The notes under the pieces are model-generated. The model worked only from the letters and a program-made list of their open reading frames with translations. It did not search any database and was not told the DNA's origin. A stretch of DNA of 64,000 nt from Tritonibacter scottomollicae (lineage in GTDB: Bacteria; Pseudomonadota; Alphaproteobacteria; Rhodobacterales; Rhodobacteraceae), in assembly GCF_003003215.1 (NCBI RefSeq), contig NZ_PVUF01000005.1, forward strand, positions 186,001 through 250,000, given 5' to 3'. A program made the translations under genes and the position numbers. Below are positions 52,385 to 60,294 of the stretch, in pieces. The first letter of the stretch is position 1, and every line of letters begins with the position of its first letter.

Positions 52385-54235
52385 ATGTCGCAGCTTATTT
52401 TGGTTGGCCCGCGCGGCCCTCAAGGTGTTCCGGGCGAGGACGGTCACGATTTCGGAACGGGTAATGCAATTTCTACCTATGCCGCCAATGCCGAAAATGT
52501 GGGAGATATTTACTATCACGACAACGGCAACGTCTACAAAGTTGATGCCGTTGATACCTATACAATTATCGGAGAATGGCAGGGGCAGACCGGAGCCAAG
52601 GGCGACAAAGGCGATGCGGGTAACGATGGTGCGCCCGGTGATGACGGTGCGCCGGGTGATGACGGTGCGCCTGGACTGGTCTCGCGGCCTTCTGCATACG
52701 GTGCGTCAGAGAACGGCACGCCCGCCGCGAATGACACCGCATTCGCCAGCATGGCAACAGCGGTCGGGGCGGGTCTGGTGGATCTTGAGGGCAAGAGCTG
52801 GCCTGTGAACTCGGTGCCAAACCTGCCCGGCGCCCGCAATGGTTTTTGGCGGCTTGCGGACTTCGATGAAGCGGCAACCGTTGATCTACCCGCGCCGGGT
52901 ACGATTGACCGGCGTAGCGTCATCATTGAAGGCGGTCGCACCGCGTTGGGGTGGCCGCAGGGAACGGCAGACGCATACAACGGCGTTGCCTACGTGGGCT
53001 ATATGGCCGCATCTGGTCACGAACCGGGCTCCATGGATTGGAGCGAGGTTGTTTTGACCGAAAAGGGCCGCAACGCTGCGCGGTTCATCTCTGGTCAAGA
53101 ACTTGCAATGACCGGAGAAATTGAGGTGTTTGGAGCGGCCACTTTGCCACCGGTGGATGCAAACGAAGGTCCGAAGCGGGTCGCGCTCGCGTCAGATGGA
53201 AATTTGCTAGAATTTGCTTACCGCAATATGGCCGAGTATTTTCAAGACACATCTGCTGGCGGATTAGCACAGGCTGAGGGGGCTTGGCAGCACGCGACAA
53301 TTGACGGGGTAACTTTGGGCGCAGCGATCCGGGCCGATATGGATGCAAAATACAGCATCACTACATCAGGACTTCCGACGGTAGCCACATCGCCAACCGT
53401 ATATGGTTCAAACGACGCGCAAAACGGTGACTTGTTTTTTGGCTTCCATGGGCTTTCGGGCGCTGCTGGTGGGCCGTATGCCGCTATCATCAACGGCACT
53501 CCGAAAGATGGTGCTGGAACTCTTGCTTGGGTCGCACGCATCGGGAACCTTAGTAGCGGCGTGGAGCCTTCCGTTTGCTGGTATAAAAACGGTGGATCGT
53601 CGCGGCTTTGTGGCTTTGTCCGGTCTCAATCGTCAAGCTATCCGGTGCGGTTCTGGTCGTCGGGCGGTCTCGGCGAAACACACGTCGAAAATGCAGCAAC
53701 TCAGGACTGCCCATTTGGTGCAGATTTCGCGACTTATAGCCCGATCAATTGCAAAATCCGCCCGCGCCGCAAGGGAACCGTTTCGGGGTGGTTGCAGACT
53801 TGGGAAACCGTCGATGGAAACACTAGTGACGAATTGCATTTTGTGTTCACTGGACGCCGTTCTCTTGATGGAAGCCCCGGCGATGTATGGCTCTATTGGG
53901 GGCGCGTCGAGCGTGGGTCTGGTGATTTCGAAAACCTTTGGGATCGCGCACAGATCATTCCTATCAAGCGGCTGTATTTCGCAAACAGCAATGTAAACGC
54001 CACATCGAACCAAGTTGGGACGCCTGATCTGTGCTGGATCGACGCAAACACGCTGCTTCTGACCTTCACAAACGAACGTCCGGCAGTCGGTGCGGATTAT
54101 GACGAAAGCTATCTTGAATGCATGACGATCAGCCTCCGCGACACCTACGCGGACGCCGCTGATCGTGTGCTTTGGGATGACGGGGCAGAAGCCATGGCCG
54201 ATGTGGTCAAGGCACCCGAATTTGTTGCTTATTGA
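52385..54235 (+). CDS. Collagen-repeat spike or receptor-binding protein
   Basis: The 616-residue protein has two collagen-like stretches with Gly every third residue: residues 8-20 and 67-97 (ten or more triplets, including GDDGAP repeated). They flank a ~45-residue domain. The large C-terminal part is beta-rich, with aromatic and Asp-box-like segments reminiscent of sialidase/beta-propeller folds ('LHFVFTGRRSLDGSPGDVWLY'). Collagen trimers are common in phage fibres. It is probably the host-binding spike, in the role of PM2 P1, but no sequence similarity to P1 is claimed. Confidence 0.65.
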   Translation: MSQLILVGPRGPQGVPGEDGHDFGTGNAISTYAANAENVGDIYYHDNGNVYKVDAVDTYTIIGEWQGQTGAKGDKGDAGNDGAPGDDGAPGDDGAPGLVSRPSAYGASENGTPAANDTAFASMATAVGAGLVDLEGKSWPVNSVPNLPGARNGFWRLADFDEAATVDLPAPGTIDRRSVIIEGGRTALGWPQGTADAYNGVAYVGYMAASGHEPGSMDWSEVVLTEKGRNAARFISGQELAMTGEIEVFGAATLPPVDANEGPKRVALASDGNLLEFAYRNMAEYFQDTSAGGLAQAEGAWQHATIDGVTLGAAIRADMDAKYSITTSGLPTVATSPTVYGSNDAQNGDLFFGFHGLSGAAGGPYAAIINGTPKDGAGTLAWVARIGNLSSGVEPSVCWYKNGGSSRLCGFVRSQSSSYPVRFWSSGGLGETHVENAATQDCPFGADFATYSPINCKIRPRRKGTVSGWLQTWETVDGNTSDELHFVFTGRRSLDGSPGDVWLYWGRVERGSGDFENLWDRAQIIPIKRLYFANSNVNATSNQVGTPDLCWIDANTLLLTFTNERPAVGADYDESYLECMTISLRDTYADAADRVLWDDGAEAMADVVKAPEFVAY

Positions 54236-54247
54236 GGGGGGCAGAAT

Positions 54248-55120
54248 ATGGGAAGTCGTGGAGCTTTGGCAGTCCTGGGCGCGGGTGTGGTGGTAGCCAC
54301 TTATGCGGCGTGGCGAGATACCAAACAGAAGAACTCCGAACAGCAGGCAATCATTCAGCCGGCAGTCTATCAAACGGGCGGCTCCAAAGCCAAACTAGCA
54401 GCAATGCAGGGCGGCGGCGGGCAGGGTGGCGATCTGAAATCTGCCCTGGTCGGCTGGGGCGTTGACACCCTGTTTGGCGCGATCGAACGCGGCGGCTGGA
54501 TGGGCGGTGGATGGCTGGGCGGCGGCAACAATAGCCCCGGCGTGGGCACCGGGTCGGGTATAGACCGGCCACCGGGCACCGCGAACACGAATAGCCCGCC
54601 TGCGTCGAGTGGTGGCAAAGGGCTGGGCGGATTGCTGGACCTCATCGGCAGCGTCGAAGCTCCGAAGGGCTATGACCAAGTTTATGGCGGATCCAAGATT
54701 AACCCGCCGCAACCGATCACGTCTATGACGGTCGCCGAGGTTCTGGATTGGCAGGATCGCAGCGTTGCAGCTGGCAGCGCATCCAGTGCCGCGGGCAAGT
54801 ATCAGGTTATCCGCGGGACGCTCCGGGACGAGGTGCGCAACGGCACTGTGTCGATGAATGATCGGTTTACGCCCGCCGTTCAGGATAAAATCGCGGTCTC
54901 TCGCATGAACTACCGGGGGCTTGGTTCCTATCAAGCTGGTCTGATCGACGAAACCGAATTTGGTCAGCGCCTTTCCATGGAATGGGCCTCTTTGCCCGCG
55001 CTGAAAACTGATCGCAACGGGCGCGCAGCCAGAGGCCAGAGCTATTACGCTGGCGATGGTCTGAACAAGTCGCACGTCACGCCTGATACCATTCTCAGCA
55101 AATTGAAAGGGCTATTCTGA
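54248..55120 (+). CDS. Virion-associated peptidoglycan hydrolase (lysozyme-like)
   Basis: The 290-residue protein has an N-terminal membrane helix ('ALAVLGAGVVVATYAAW'), a Gly/Asn/Pro-rich linker (about 52-125) and a C-terminal lysozyme-like domain. The domain has 'IGSVEAPKGYDQVYGG' with the likely catalytic Glu137, 'MTVAEVLDWQ' and 'SSAAGKYQVIRGTL', a pattern of phage muramidase or lytic transglycosylase domains. An anchored muralytic enzyme in the virion membrane matches PM2 P7 in concept. It overlaps the next gene by one base. Confidence 0.75.
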   Translation: MGSRGALAVLGAGVVVATYAAWRDTKQKNSEQQAIIQPAVYQTGGSKAKLAAMQGGGGQGGDLKSALVGWGVDTLFGAIERGGWMGGGWLGGGNNSPGVGTGSGIDRPPGTANTNSPPASSGGKGLGGLLDLIGSVEAPKGYDQVYGGSKINPPQPITSMTVAEVLDWQDRSVAAGSASSAAGKYQVIRGTLRDEVRNGTVSMNDRFTPAVQDKIAVSRMNYRGLGSYQAGLIDETEFGQRLSMEWASLPALKTDRNGRAARGQSYYAGDGLNKSHVTPDTILSKLKGLF

Positions 55121-55299
55121 TGGTCGCGCCTCTGATCTGGGCCGGGGTTGCCCTGGGCGGCTTGTATCTAGGCGGAAAGGCCATGAACGAAGTCGGCGAA
55201 ACCGTTGATGGTACAGCGAAATTGGTCAAATGGGCCACCGCTGGCGGGGCGCTCTATGTGAGCTATCGCGCGCTGCAATCCGGGGGCGTTCTGAAATGA
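55120..55299 (+). CDS. 59-residue prophage membrane protein (holin-like)
   Basis: ATG 55120 overlaps the hydrolase stop (TGATG). Two hydrophobic segments ('LIWAGVALGGLYLGG' and 'WATAGGALYVSYRAL') surround a short acidic stretch. It could be a holin or virion membrane protein. It is just under the size cut-off of most gene callers. Confidence 0.6.
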   Translation: MVAPLIWAGVALGGLYLGGKAMNEVGETVDGTAKLVKWATAGGALYVSYRALQSGGVLK

Positions 55300-55463
55300 T
55301 GGTCGCCGAAATGATCCAGCTCGCCCTAGGCCTTGTGGCCGTGGGCGGCATTGGGGGCATCTGGTTTCGCCTGGGAAGCCTGACAGCAAAGACAGACGGC
55401 CTCGAACGCCGCGTGTCCAGGATCGAAGAACGTCAACAACAGCAATGGAGCGTAAGCGCATGA
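55296..55463 (+). CDS. Small prophage membrane protein with charged tail
   Basis: Two adjacent ATGs (55296, 55299) overlap the previous stop. The 55-residue product has one helix ('IQLALGLVAVGGIGGIWF') and a charged helical tail ('DGLERRVSRIEERQQQQ'). Anchor plus coiled tail resembles small lysis accessory or spanin-like proteins. It overlaps the next gene by four bases. Confidence 0.6.
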   Translation: MMVAEMIQLALGLVAVGGIGGIWFRLGSLTAKTDGLERRVSRIEERQQQQWSVSA

Positions 55464-55642
55464 AATCTCTCATTCTCTCGAAATTCGCAGGCCCGATGAT
55501 CCGCCACGGTGCAACCGTCCTGGGCGGCTGGCTTATGGCCGAAGGCATCGCGGACGAAGCCACGACACAGGCAATTGTGGGCGGTCTGACCGCTGCGGGC
55601 GGCGTCGGGCTGTCTTATTTGGAGAAGCTCATCCGGGCGTGA
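55460..55642 (+). CDS. Putative phage holin (Pam3-gp28-like)
   Basis: From ATG 55460 the protein is 60 residues: a basic N-terminus, 'GPMIRHGATVLGGWLMAEGIADEATTQ' (in part) and 'IVGGLTAAGGVGLSYLEKL'. The pattern of two short hydrophobic segments joined by an acidic turn is that of small phage holins of Rhodobacteraceae. Position after a muralytic enzyme supports a lysis role. A terminator follows 26 bp later. Confidence 0.68.
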   Translation: MKSLILSKFAGPMIRHGATVLGGWLMAEGIADEATTQAIVGGLTAAGGVGLSYLEKLIRA

Positions 55643-55667
55643 TCGACCACACGAACGACCGCCCAAC

Positions 55668-55702
55668 AAAGACGCCGTGACCGCTGGTTTCGGCGTCTTT
55701 TA
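55668..55702 (+). terminator. Terminator closing the prophage operon
   Basis: AAAGACGCC pairs with GGCGTCTTT around a 15-base loop, followed by TACTT. It isolates the prophage late operon from the convergent suf genes. Confidence 0.75.
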
Positions 55703-55838
55703 CTTATGGACCGTTTGAATCAACCTGGTCGATCAGCTGAAGGAGCGGCCGAGGGGGGTTGAAAGTATATAAAAAATCCTCCATGAAAGAACTCATCAGG
55801 GACGAGATAGAGAAAGGGCGCTTTGGTCGGCTGAGGGA

Positions 55839-55866
55839 ATATCGCATAATCAGTATTATGTAAAAC
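55839..55866. other. Right dif site (attR; near-canonical dif)
   Basis: XerC arm ATATCGCATAA, centre TCAGTA, XerD arm TTATGTAAAAC. Compared with E. coli dif, the inner seven bases CGCATAA are identical and the XerD arm matches at nine of eleven. This is probably the working chromosomal dif site. It lies 47 bp from the sufS stop. Confidence 0.85.
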
Positions 55867-55877
55867 ATGAAGCACTC

Positions 55878-55902
55878 TGGGCGCGACACTCCGTTGCGCC
55901 CA
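55878..55902 (-). terminator. Hairpin after sufS
   Basis: TGGGCGC and GCGCCCA form a seven-pair stem around an eleven-base loop, between the sufS stop and dif. It has no strong T-run on the minus strand, so it is a weak or factor-assisted terminator. Confidence 0.5.
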
Positions 55903-55912
55903 TAGCGTGATC

Positions 55913-57133
55913 TCAGGCAAACAATTCATGTGCGAGTTCAAGCGCTTCTACGAGACGGTCAACCTCCGCACGTGTGTTGTACATGCCGAAGGACGCTCGG
56001 CATGTGGCCGTTACACCAAGATGGTCCATCAGCGGACCAGCGCAGTGATGCCCGGCACGCACCGCGACGCCTTTCTTGTCGAGAATGGTTGAAATGTCAT
56101 GCGCATGCGCGGCGCCTTCGAGTGTGAAACTGAAAATCGCAGCTTTACCAGGCGCATGCCCCTGAACGTTCAACCAGTTCAGACCAGCGAACCTATCTGA
56201 CGCGTAGCCACGAAGGTCTGCTTCATGCGCAGCGATTTCGGCCATGCCGACGCCCATCATATAGTCCAGGGCCACGCCAAGGCCGATTGTCTGGACAATA
56301 CCAGGTGTGCCAGCCTCAAACTTCATCGGTGGATCGTTGTAGAGCACGCGATCTTTGGAAACTTCCTTGATCATATCGCCGCCACCAACGAACGGACGCA
56401 TCTCCGCCATCCGTTCAGGACGGATATAGATGGCGCCGGACCCAGATGGCCCGTACAGCTTGTGCCCGGTGATCGCGTAGAAATCGCAACCAAGGTCCTG
56501 CACATCTACCGGCATGTGAACTGCCGCCTGAGAGCCATCCACCAGGACCGGCACACCTTTTTCATGTGCGGCTGCACTGATGGCTTTCACATCAACAACG
56601 GTCCCCAAGACATTGGAACAATGCGTGACAGCAACCAGCTTGGTCTTAGGGCCAATGGCATCAATCACTTTTTGCGGGTCTAAGCTTCCGTCGGCCTCAG
56701 TATCCACCCATTTCAGAACAACTCCCTGGCGCTCGCGCAGGAAATGCCAGGGCACGATATTTCCGTGATGCTCCATCACCGACAGGACAATCTCATCTCC
56801 CGCCTCTAGCTGCGGCATGGCCCATCCATAAGCCACAAGATTGATGCCTTCTGTGGTGCCGGAATTCAGAACGATATGGTCTTCATGACCCGCGTTCAAA
56901 AACCGTGCGATGGTACCGCGCACACCTTCATACTTTTCGGTCGCGAGGTTGGAAAGATAGTGTAAGCCACGGTGAACATTCGCATATTCCTCAGAGTATG
57001 CTTTTGTGATTGCATCAATCACCACCTGCGGCTTCTGTGCAGAGGCTCCATTGTCCAAGTAGGTCAACGGTTTACCGTTCACCTCGCGCGAGAGGATCGG
57101 GAAATCCGAGCGGATTTTTTCGACATCATACAT
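55913..57133 (-). CDS. sufS: Cysteine desulfurase SufS
   Basis: From ATG at 57131-57133 (GGAGA upstream) the protein is 406 residues, standard for SufS. It shows 'TYLDNGASAQKPQVV', 'NVHRGLHYLS', the PLP lysine in 'YAITGHKLYGPSGSG' and the active Cys in 'VTATCRASFGMYNT'. 'RAGHHCAGPLMD' is also conserved. SufS provides sulfur for Fe-S clusters, usually to SufE or SufU; neither is in view. It ends the suf operon and its gene end abuts dif. Confidence 0.94.
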   Translation of the reverse strand: MYDVEKIRSDFPILSREVNGKPLTYLDNGASAQKPQVVIDAITKAYSEEYANVHRGLHYLSNLATEKYEGVRGTIARFLNAGHEDHIVLNSGTTEGINLVAYGWAMPQLEAGDEIVLSVMEHHGNIVPWHFLRERQGVVLKWVDTEADGSLDPQKVIDAIGPKTKLVAVTHCSNVLGTVVDVKAISAAAHEKGVPVLVDGSQAAVHMPVDVQDLGCDFYAITGHKLYGPSGSGAIYIRPERMAEMRPFVGGGDMIKEVSKDRVLYNDPPMKFEAGTPGIVQTIGLGVALDYMMGVGMAEIAAHEADLRGYASDRFAGLNWLNVQGHAPGKAAIFSFTLEGAAHAHDISTILDKKGVAVRAGHHCAGPLMDHLGVTATCRASFGMYNTRAEVDRLVEALELAHELFA

Positions 57134-57704
57134 TGGACGTCTCCAGGATAGTGGGAACAAAGAGCCCCATCAGGAACAGAACGGCGACCATGGCCCCGAG
57201 ACCGGCCATGAAAATCACTCCGAGGGATTTCCCCAAGGAGTTCAGACCAAAGCCCACGTTGGTAAAATGTGCAAGCACATAGATACCGTAGACGGCCGCA
57301 ACCAGGTTCAGGATGGCGGCCAGGGGTGCCATCACAAATACCATAATGATTGCAATGAATTGGACGGCTATATTAACAAAGCGCAGCCAAACCAAAAGGC
57401 TGAAGATTGGCATGAAGCGCGCCTGCCCGCCAAGGCGATTGCCCACAACCAGCGAGCCGACAGAATACGCAAGCTGCAAGGCGACCAAAAACATTCCGAA
57501 CATCACGGGGCTGAGGTTTGGGAACAATGCGTTTGACGGCATGCCCAACAGAAACCCCTGCAGTGCATAGAGAAAAACGCTCAGCACGACGTTCAAGGCA
57601 AACCCGGTCCAAATCACATCGGTTTCATACTGACGAGACAGGATTTTGTCAGCCGCCGCGGCGGGATCCGTGATAGTTTCGATGGCCAGGCTTTTGAAAT
57701 CCAT
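57126..57704 (-). CDS. YIP1-family membrane protein (second copy)
   Basis: From ATG at 57702-57704 the protein has 192 residues and about five hydrophobic segments in the YIP1 arrangement ('FALNVVLSVFLYALQGFLLG', 'GIYVLAHFTNVGFG'). Its start overlaps the previous gene by four bases and its end overlaps the sufS start. Function is unknown; co-translation with suf genes is clear. Confidence 0.7.
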   Translation of the reverse strand: MDFKSLAIETITDPAAAADKILSRQYETDVIWTGFALNVVLSVFLYALQGFLLGMPSNALFPNLSPVMFGMFLVALQLAYSVGSLVVGNRLGGQARFMPIFSLLVWLRFVNIAVQFIAIIMVFVMAPLAAILNLVAAVYGIYVLAHFTNVGFGLNSLGKSLGVIFMAGLGAMVAVLFLMGLFVPTILETSNV

Positions 57705-58189
57705 CACGTATTGCCCCAATAGGCCTCAATGAGACCCGAAACCCAGAACCAGAAGAACACCATGACCCAGAGACCGCCAACCGCATTCAATGCCGGGCCT
57801 GTGCCAATGAAACCTGCAACCAGCCCATTGAGCAGCAGCACCGGCGTCGCGGCGAGGAAAGCCCAGAACAGGACCAGGCGCGACTGGTACCCATCGCCCT
57901 GCCCGCCCATCGCGCGCACAATCAGATGCGAGATCATGGCAAGCGCATAAAGCCCCAGCGGCGCGATAAAGACGATGCCCAACAGCGCACCGCCAAGCAG
58001 CATGTTCAGCTCTTGACCGCTCAGATGCGCCTCACGTGCAAGCCTTGGCATTTGCGCGATGAACATCAATACGCAAGCGCCCATGAGAAAAGCCAAAAGT
58101 CGATCTTCACGAGGCCCCATTGCGAGGAGCCGCGCAATCACCTTGCGCGGCCCCCGATAGGTTGCCGTGATATCTGTCGTCACAGCCAT
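57704..58189 (-). CDS. YIP1-family membrane protein (first copy)
   Basis: This 161-residue protein has four to five membrane segments ('LLAFLMGACVLMFIAQMP', 'ALLGIVFIAPLGLYALAM', 'AVGGLWVMVFFWFWVSGL'). It looks distantly related to the next gene and is probably a duplication. Such pairs occur in roseobacter suf operons. It follows sufD by eight bases. Function unknown. Confidence 0.7.
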   Translation of the reverse strand: MAVTTDITATYRGPRKVIARLLAMGPREDRLLAFLMGACVLMFIAQMPRLAREAHLSGQELNMLLGGALLGIVFIAPLGLYALAMISHLIVRAMGGQGDGYQSRLVLFWAFLAATPVLLLNGLVAGFIGTGPALNAVGGLWVMVFFWFWVSGLIEAYWGNT

Positions 58190-58197
58190 CCCAGACC

Positions 58198-59478
58198 TCA
58201 GCTCCGACGCGCGAGCCAGCCGTAAAGGCGGTCGTTGATGCTGACGGCGATGTCTGGACTGTCGATTTCCTCAACCGCTTCGGCCAGGAATGCGAGCGTC
58301 ATCAGATCGGTCGCCTCCGCTTCGGGAACACCGCGCGAGCGCAGATAGAACAGACCTTCCTCGTCGATGGCGCCAGAAGTTGACCCGTGCGAGCAGGCCA
58401 CGTCGTCGGCGTAGATCTCAAGCTCAGGCTTGGCAAGGAACTGGCTGTCGTCATCCAGAAGCAGGGACTGAGAAATCTGATATCCATCAGTCTTTTGCGC
58501 GCCGGCCTTCACCAGGATTTTCCCTTGGAAGACCCCGATCGCACCGTTGCGCAGAACCTTCTTGAACACCTGACGGCTTTCACAATTCACTGCGTCATGG
58601 GTGATAAAGACCGTGTCATCGTGGTGGAAATCGCCATCACCAACGCAGGCGCCTGCGATATGCGCAACCGCGTCATCGCCGAGAAACTCGACAATCGCCT
58701 CGTTGCGGGTCAGCACACCATTTACGGTCAGCGTGAAGCTCTTGAACACGGATTCACGCCCCAGCCGCGCAAACATATGCGTCGCAGCGCGGCGTTCGTG
58801 ATCCCTGCCCTGAGCCCGGACCAGATGCAACGTGCCTGTATCGGCAACGTCGATCTCCATCGCAGTATTGAAGCGTGACGCAGCCGGACCGTTTTCCAGA
58901 ACCGTTGCTTCCGCACCGCTTTCCACCTTGATCACATGATGCAGCATCGCGTCAGAGCTGTCGCTCTCGTGGCGATACACAAGGTTGATCGGTTTGGACG
59001 GCTTGCCCGTGACATGGATGACCACGCCATCCGCGGCAAACGCGGTATTCAGCGCTGCCAGCGGTCGTTCAACCGGGGACTGACCTCGGGCTTCCAGAAC
59101 GCCAAAAATCTCCTTGGCCCAATGAATGTCCTTACCTTCGATATCGGCGAGACGCTCGATGCTCACGCCTTCGAGGGTCAGATCATCAGAAGCCGCGGCA
59201 TCGAACACACCATCGACAAAAACGATTTTCAGACGATCAAACTGATCGAACATCGGTGCTTCATCACTGTCGAGCACCGCGGCCTTCGGGGCCTCAGCAG
59301 ACGTCAGCGTATCCGGGCGGGTGTACTTCCAGTACTCGTCGCGGCGATCCGGCAATCCCATGGTCTGAACGCGGGACAGCGCGGCGCGACGGGCGGCAGC
59401 CAGACAGCCGCTTTCGTTCATGGACAGAGACGCAAGCCGCGCTTCGGTCGTGGTTTGTTTCAGTTCGGGAAGTGCCAT
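58198..59478 (-). CDS. sufD: Fe-S cluster assembly protein SufD
   Basis: The 426-residue protein has the SufBD beta-helix pattern with 'LVHVTGKPSKPINLVYRHES'-type segment, 'AHIAGACVGDGDFHHDDTVFITHD' (in part), 'VFQGKILVKAGAQKTDGYQISQSLLLDDD' (in part) and 'ACSHGSTSGAIDEEGLFYLRSRG' (in part). It joins SufB and SufC in the scaffold complex. It overlaps sufC by one base. Confidence 0.94.
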   Translation of the reverse strand: MALPELKQTTTEARLASLSMNESGCLAAARRAALSRVQTMGLPDRRDEYWKYTRPDTLTSAEAPKAAVLDSDEAPMFDQFDRLKIVFVDGVFDAAASDDLTLEGVSIERLADIEGKDIHWAKEIFGVLEARGQSPVERPLAALNTAFAADGVVIHVTGKPSKPINLVYRHESDSSDAMLHHVIKVESGAEATVLENGPAASRFNTAMEIDVADTGTLHLVRAQGRDHERRAATHMFARLGRESVFKSFTLTVNGVLTRNEAIVEFLGDDAVAHIAGACVGDGDFHHDDTVFITHDAVNCESRQVFKKVLRNGAIGVFQGKILVKAGAQKTDGYQISQSLLLDDDSQFLAKPELEIYADDVACSHGSTSGAIDEEGLFYLRSRGVPEAEATDLMTLAFLAEAVEEIDSPDIAVSINDRLYGWLARRS

Positions 59479-60233
59479 TACGCCACCTCGGCAAGAATGT
59501 CTGCGTAACCGTTGTTTTCCACTTCAAGCGCCAGCTCGGGGCCACCGGTCTTGATGATACGACCATCGGCCATGATGTGCACAACATCCGGTTTGATGTG
59601 ATCCAGAAGACGCTGATAGTGCGTGATCACCAGGAAACCACGCCCCTCGTCGCGCAGCGCATTGACGCCATCTGCAACCAGTTTCATCGCATCCACGTCG
59701 AGGCCGGAGTCGGTCTCGTCGAGGATACACATCTTCGGCTCCAGCATCGCCATCTGCAGGATTTCGTTCCTCTTTTTCTCACCACCGGAGAAACCGACAT
59801 TGACCGGACGCTTCAGCATTTCCGCGTCGATCTTCAGCTCCTTGGCTTTCTCGCGCACATGCTTGAGGAAATCGGACGCTGAGAGTTCCTCCTCGCCGCG
59901 GGCCTTGCGCTGCGCGTTCACCGCGGTGCGCAGGAAGGTCATGTTGCCAACACCTGGGATTTCGACAGGATACTGGAACGCGAGGAACACACCAAGCGCG
60001 GCACGCTCTTCCGGTTCCAGCTCCAGCAGTTCTTCGCCGAGAAGAGACGCGGACCCTTCGGTCACCTCATAGCCATCCTTGCCCGACAGAACATAGGACA
60101 GCGTCGATTTACCAGAGCCGTTCGGCCCCATGATCGCATGGACCTTGCCCGCTTCAACGGTCAGGTTGACACCCTTGAGAATCTGCTTGTCTTCTTCTTC
60201 AAGCTTTACGTGTAGGTTTTTGATTTCGAGCAT
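59478..60233 (-). CDS. sufC: Fe-S cluster assembly ATPase SufC
   Basis: The 251-residue ATPase has Walker A 'GPNGSGKSTLSYVLSG', signature 'GFSGGEKKRNEILQMA' and Walker B 'MCILDETDSGLDVDA' with the SufC-typical DETDSGLD. It energises the SufBCD scaffold. It is 61 bp downstream of the FkbM-type gene. Confidence 0.97.
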   Translation of the reverse strand: MLEIKNLHVKLEEEDKQILKGVNLTVEAGKVHAIMGPNGSGKSTLSYVLSGKDGYEVTEGSASLLGEELLELEPEERAALGVFLAFQYPVEIPGVGNMTFLRTAVNAQRKARGEEELSASDFLKHVREKAKELKIDAEMLKRPVNVGFSGGEKKRNEILQMAMLEPKMCILDETDSGLDVDAMKLVADGVNALRDEGRGFLVITHYQRLLDHIKPDVVHIMADGRIIKTGGPELALEVENNGYADILAEVA

Positions 60234-60294
60234 ATTTTTCGCCTTTTCTTCTTACCGCCGGAGGCACTGCTCCGGGCCGCGTGTTCGAGTACCG

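Larger units (their letters stand above)
45392..55866. mobile_element. Corticovirus (PM2)-like prophage integrated at dif
   Basis: A ~10.45 kb unit lies between two dif-like repeats and between the convergent host genes usp and sufS. All its genes are on the plus strand and overlap tightly, ending in ATGA/TGATG junctions. It encodes a PM2 P2-like capsid protein, an FtsK/HerA-type packaging ATPase, many small membrane proteins, spike and lysis genes. The distance between sites is 10447 bp, close to the ~10.1 kb circular genome of PM2. There is no integrase, tail, portal or terminase gene. Xer-mediated integration is inferred from the end repeats. Confidence 0.88.

Noticed and set aside
55782-55862. 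26-codon frame ending inside the right dif site
   Set aside because: No ribosome site and very short; overlap with dif makes coding unlikely, though the Arg/Ile-rich translation is not impossible.
45392-55866. Gene transfer agent or tailed prophage
   Set aside because: No terminase, portal, protease, tail tube or tape-measure gene is present; capsid and ATPase are of the tailless double-jelly-roll type.
45392-55866. Satellite filamentous phage (CTX-like) using dif
   Set aside because: No Zot-like morphogenesis protein with the filamentous context, no rolling-circle RstA-type gene; the P2-like capsid gene argues for a corticovirus relative.
55704-55889. 61-codon minus-strand frame across the right dif
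   Set aside because: It crosses the attachment site and the region between convergent terminators, with no start signals.
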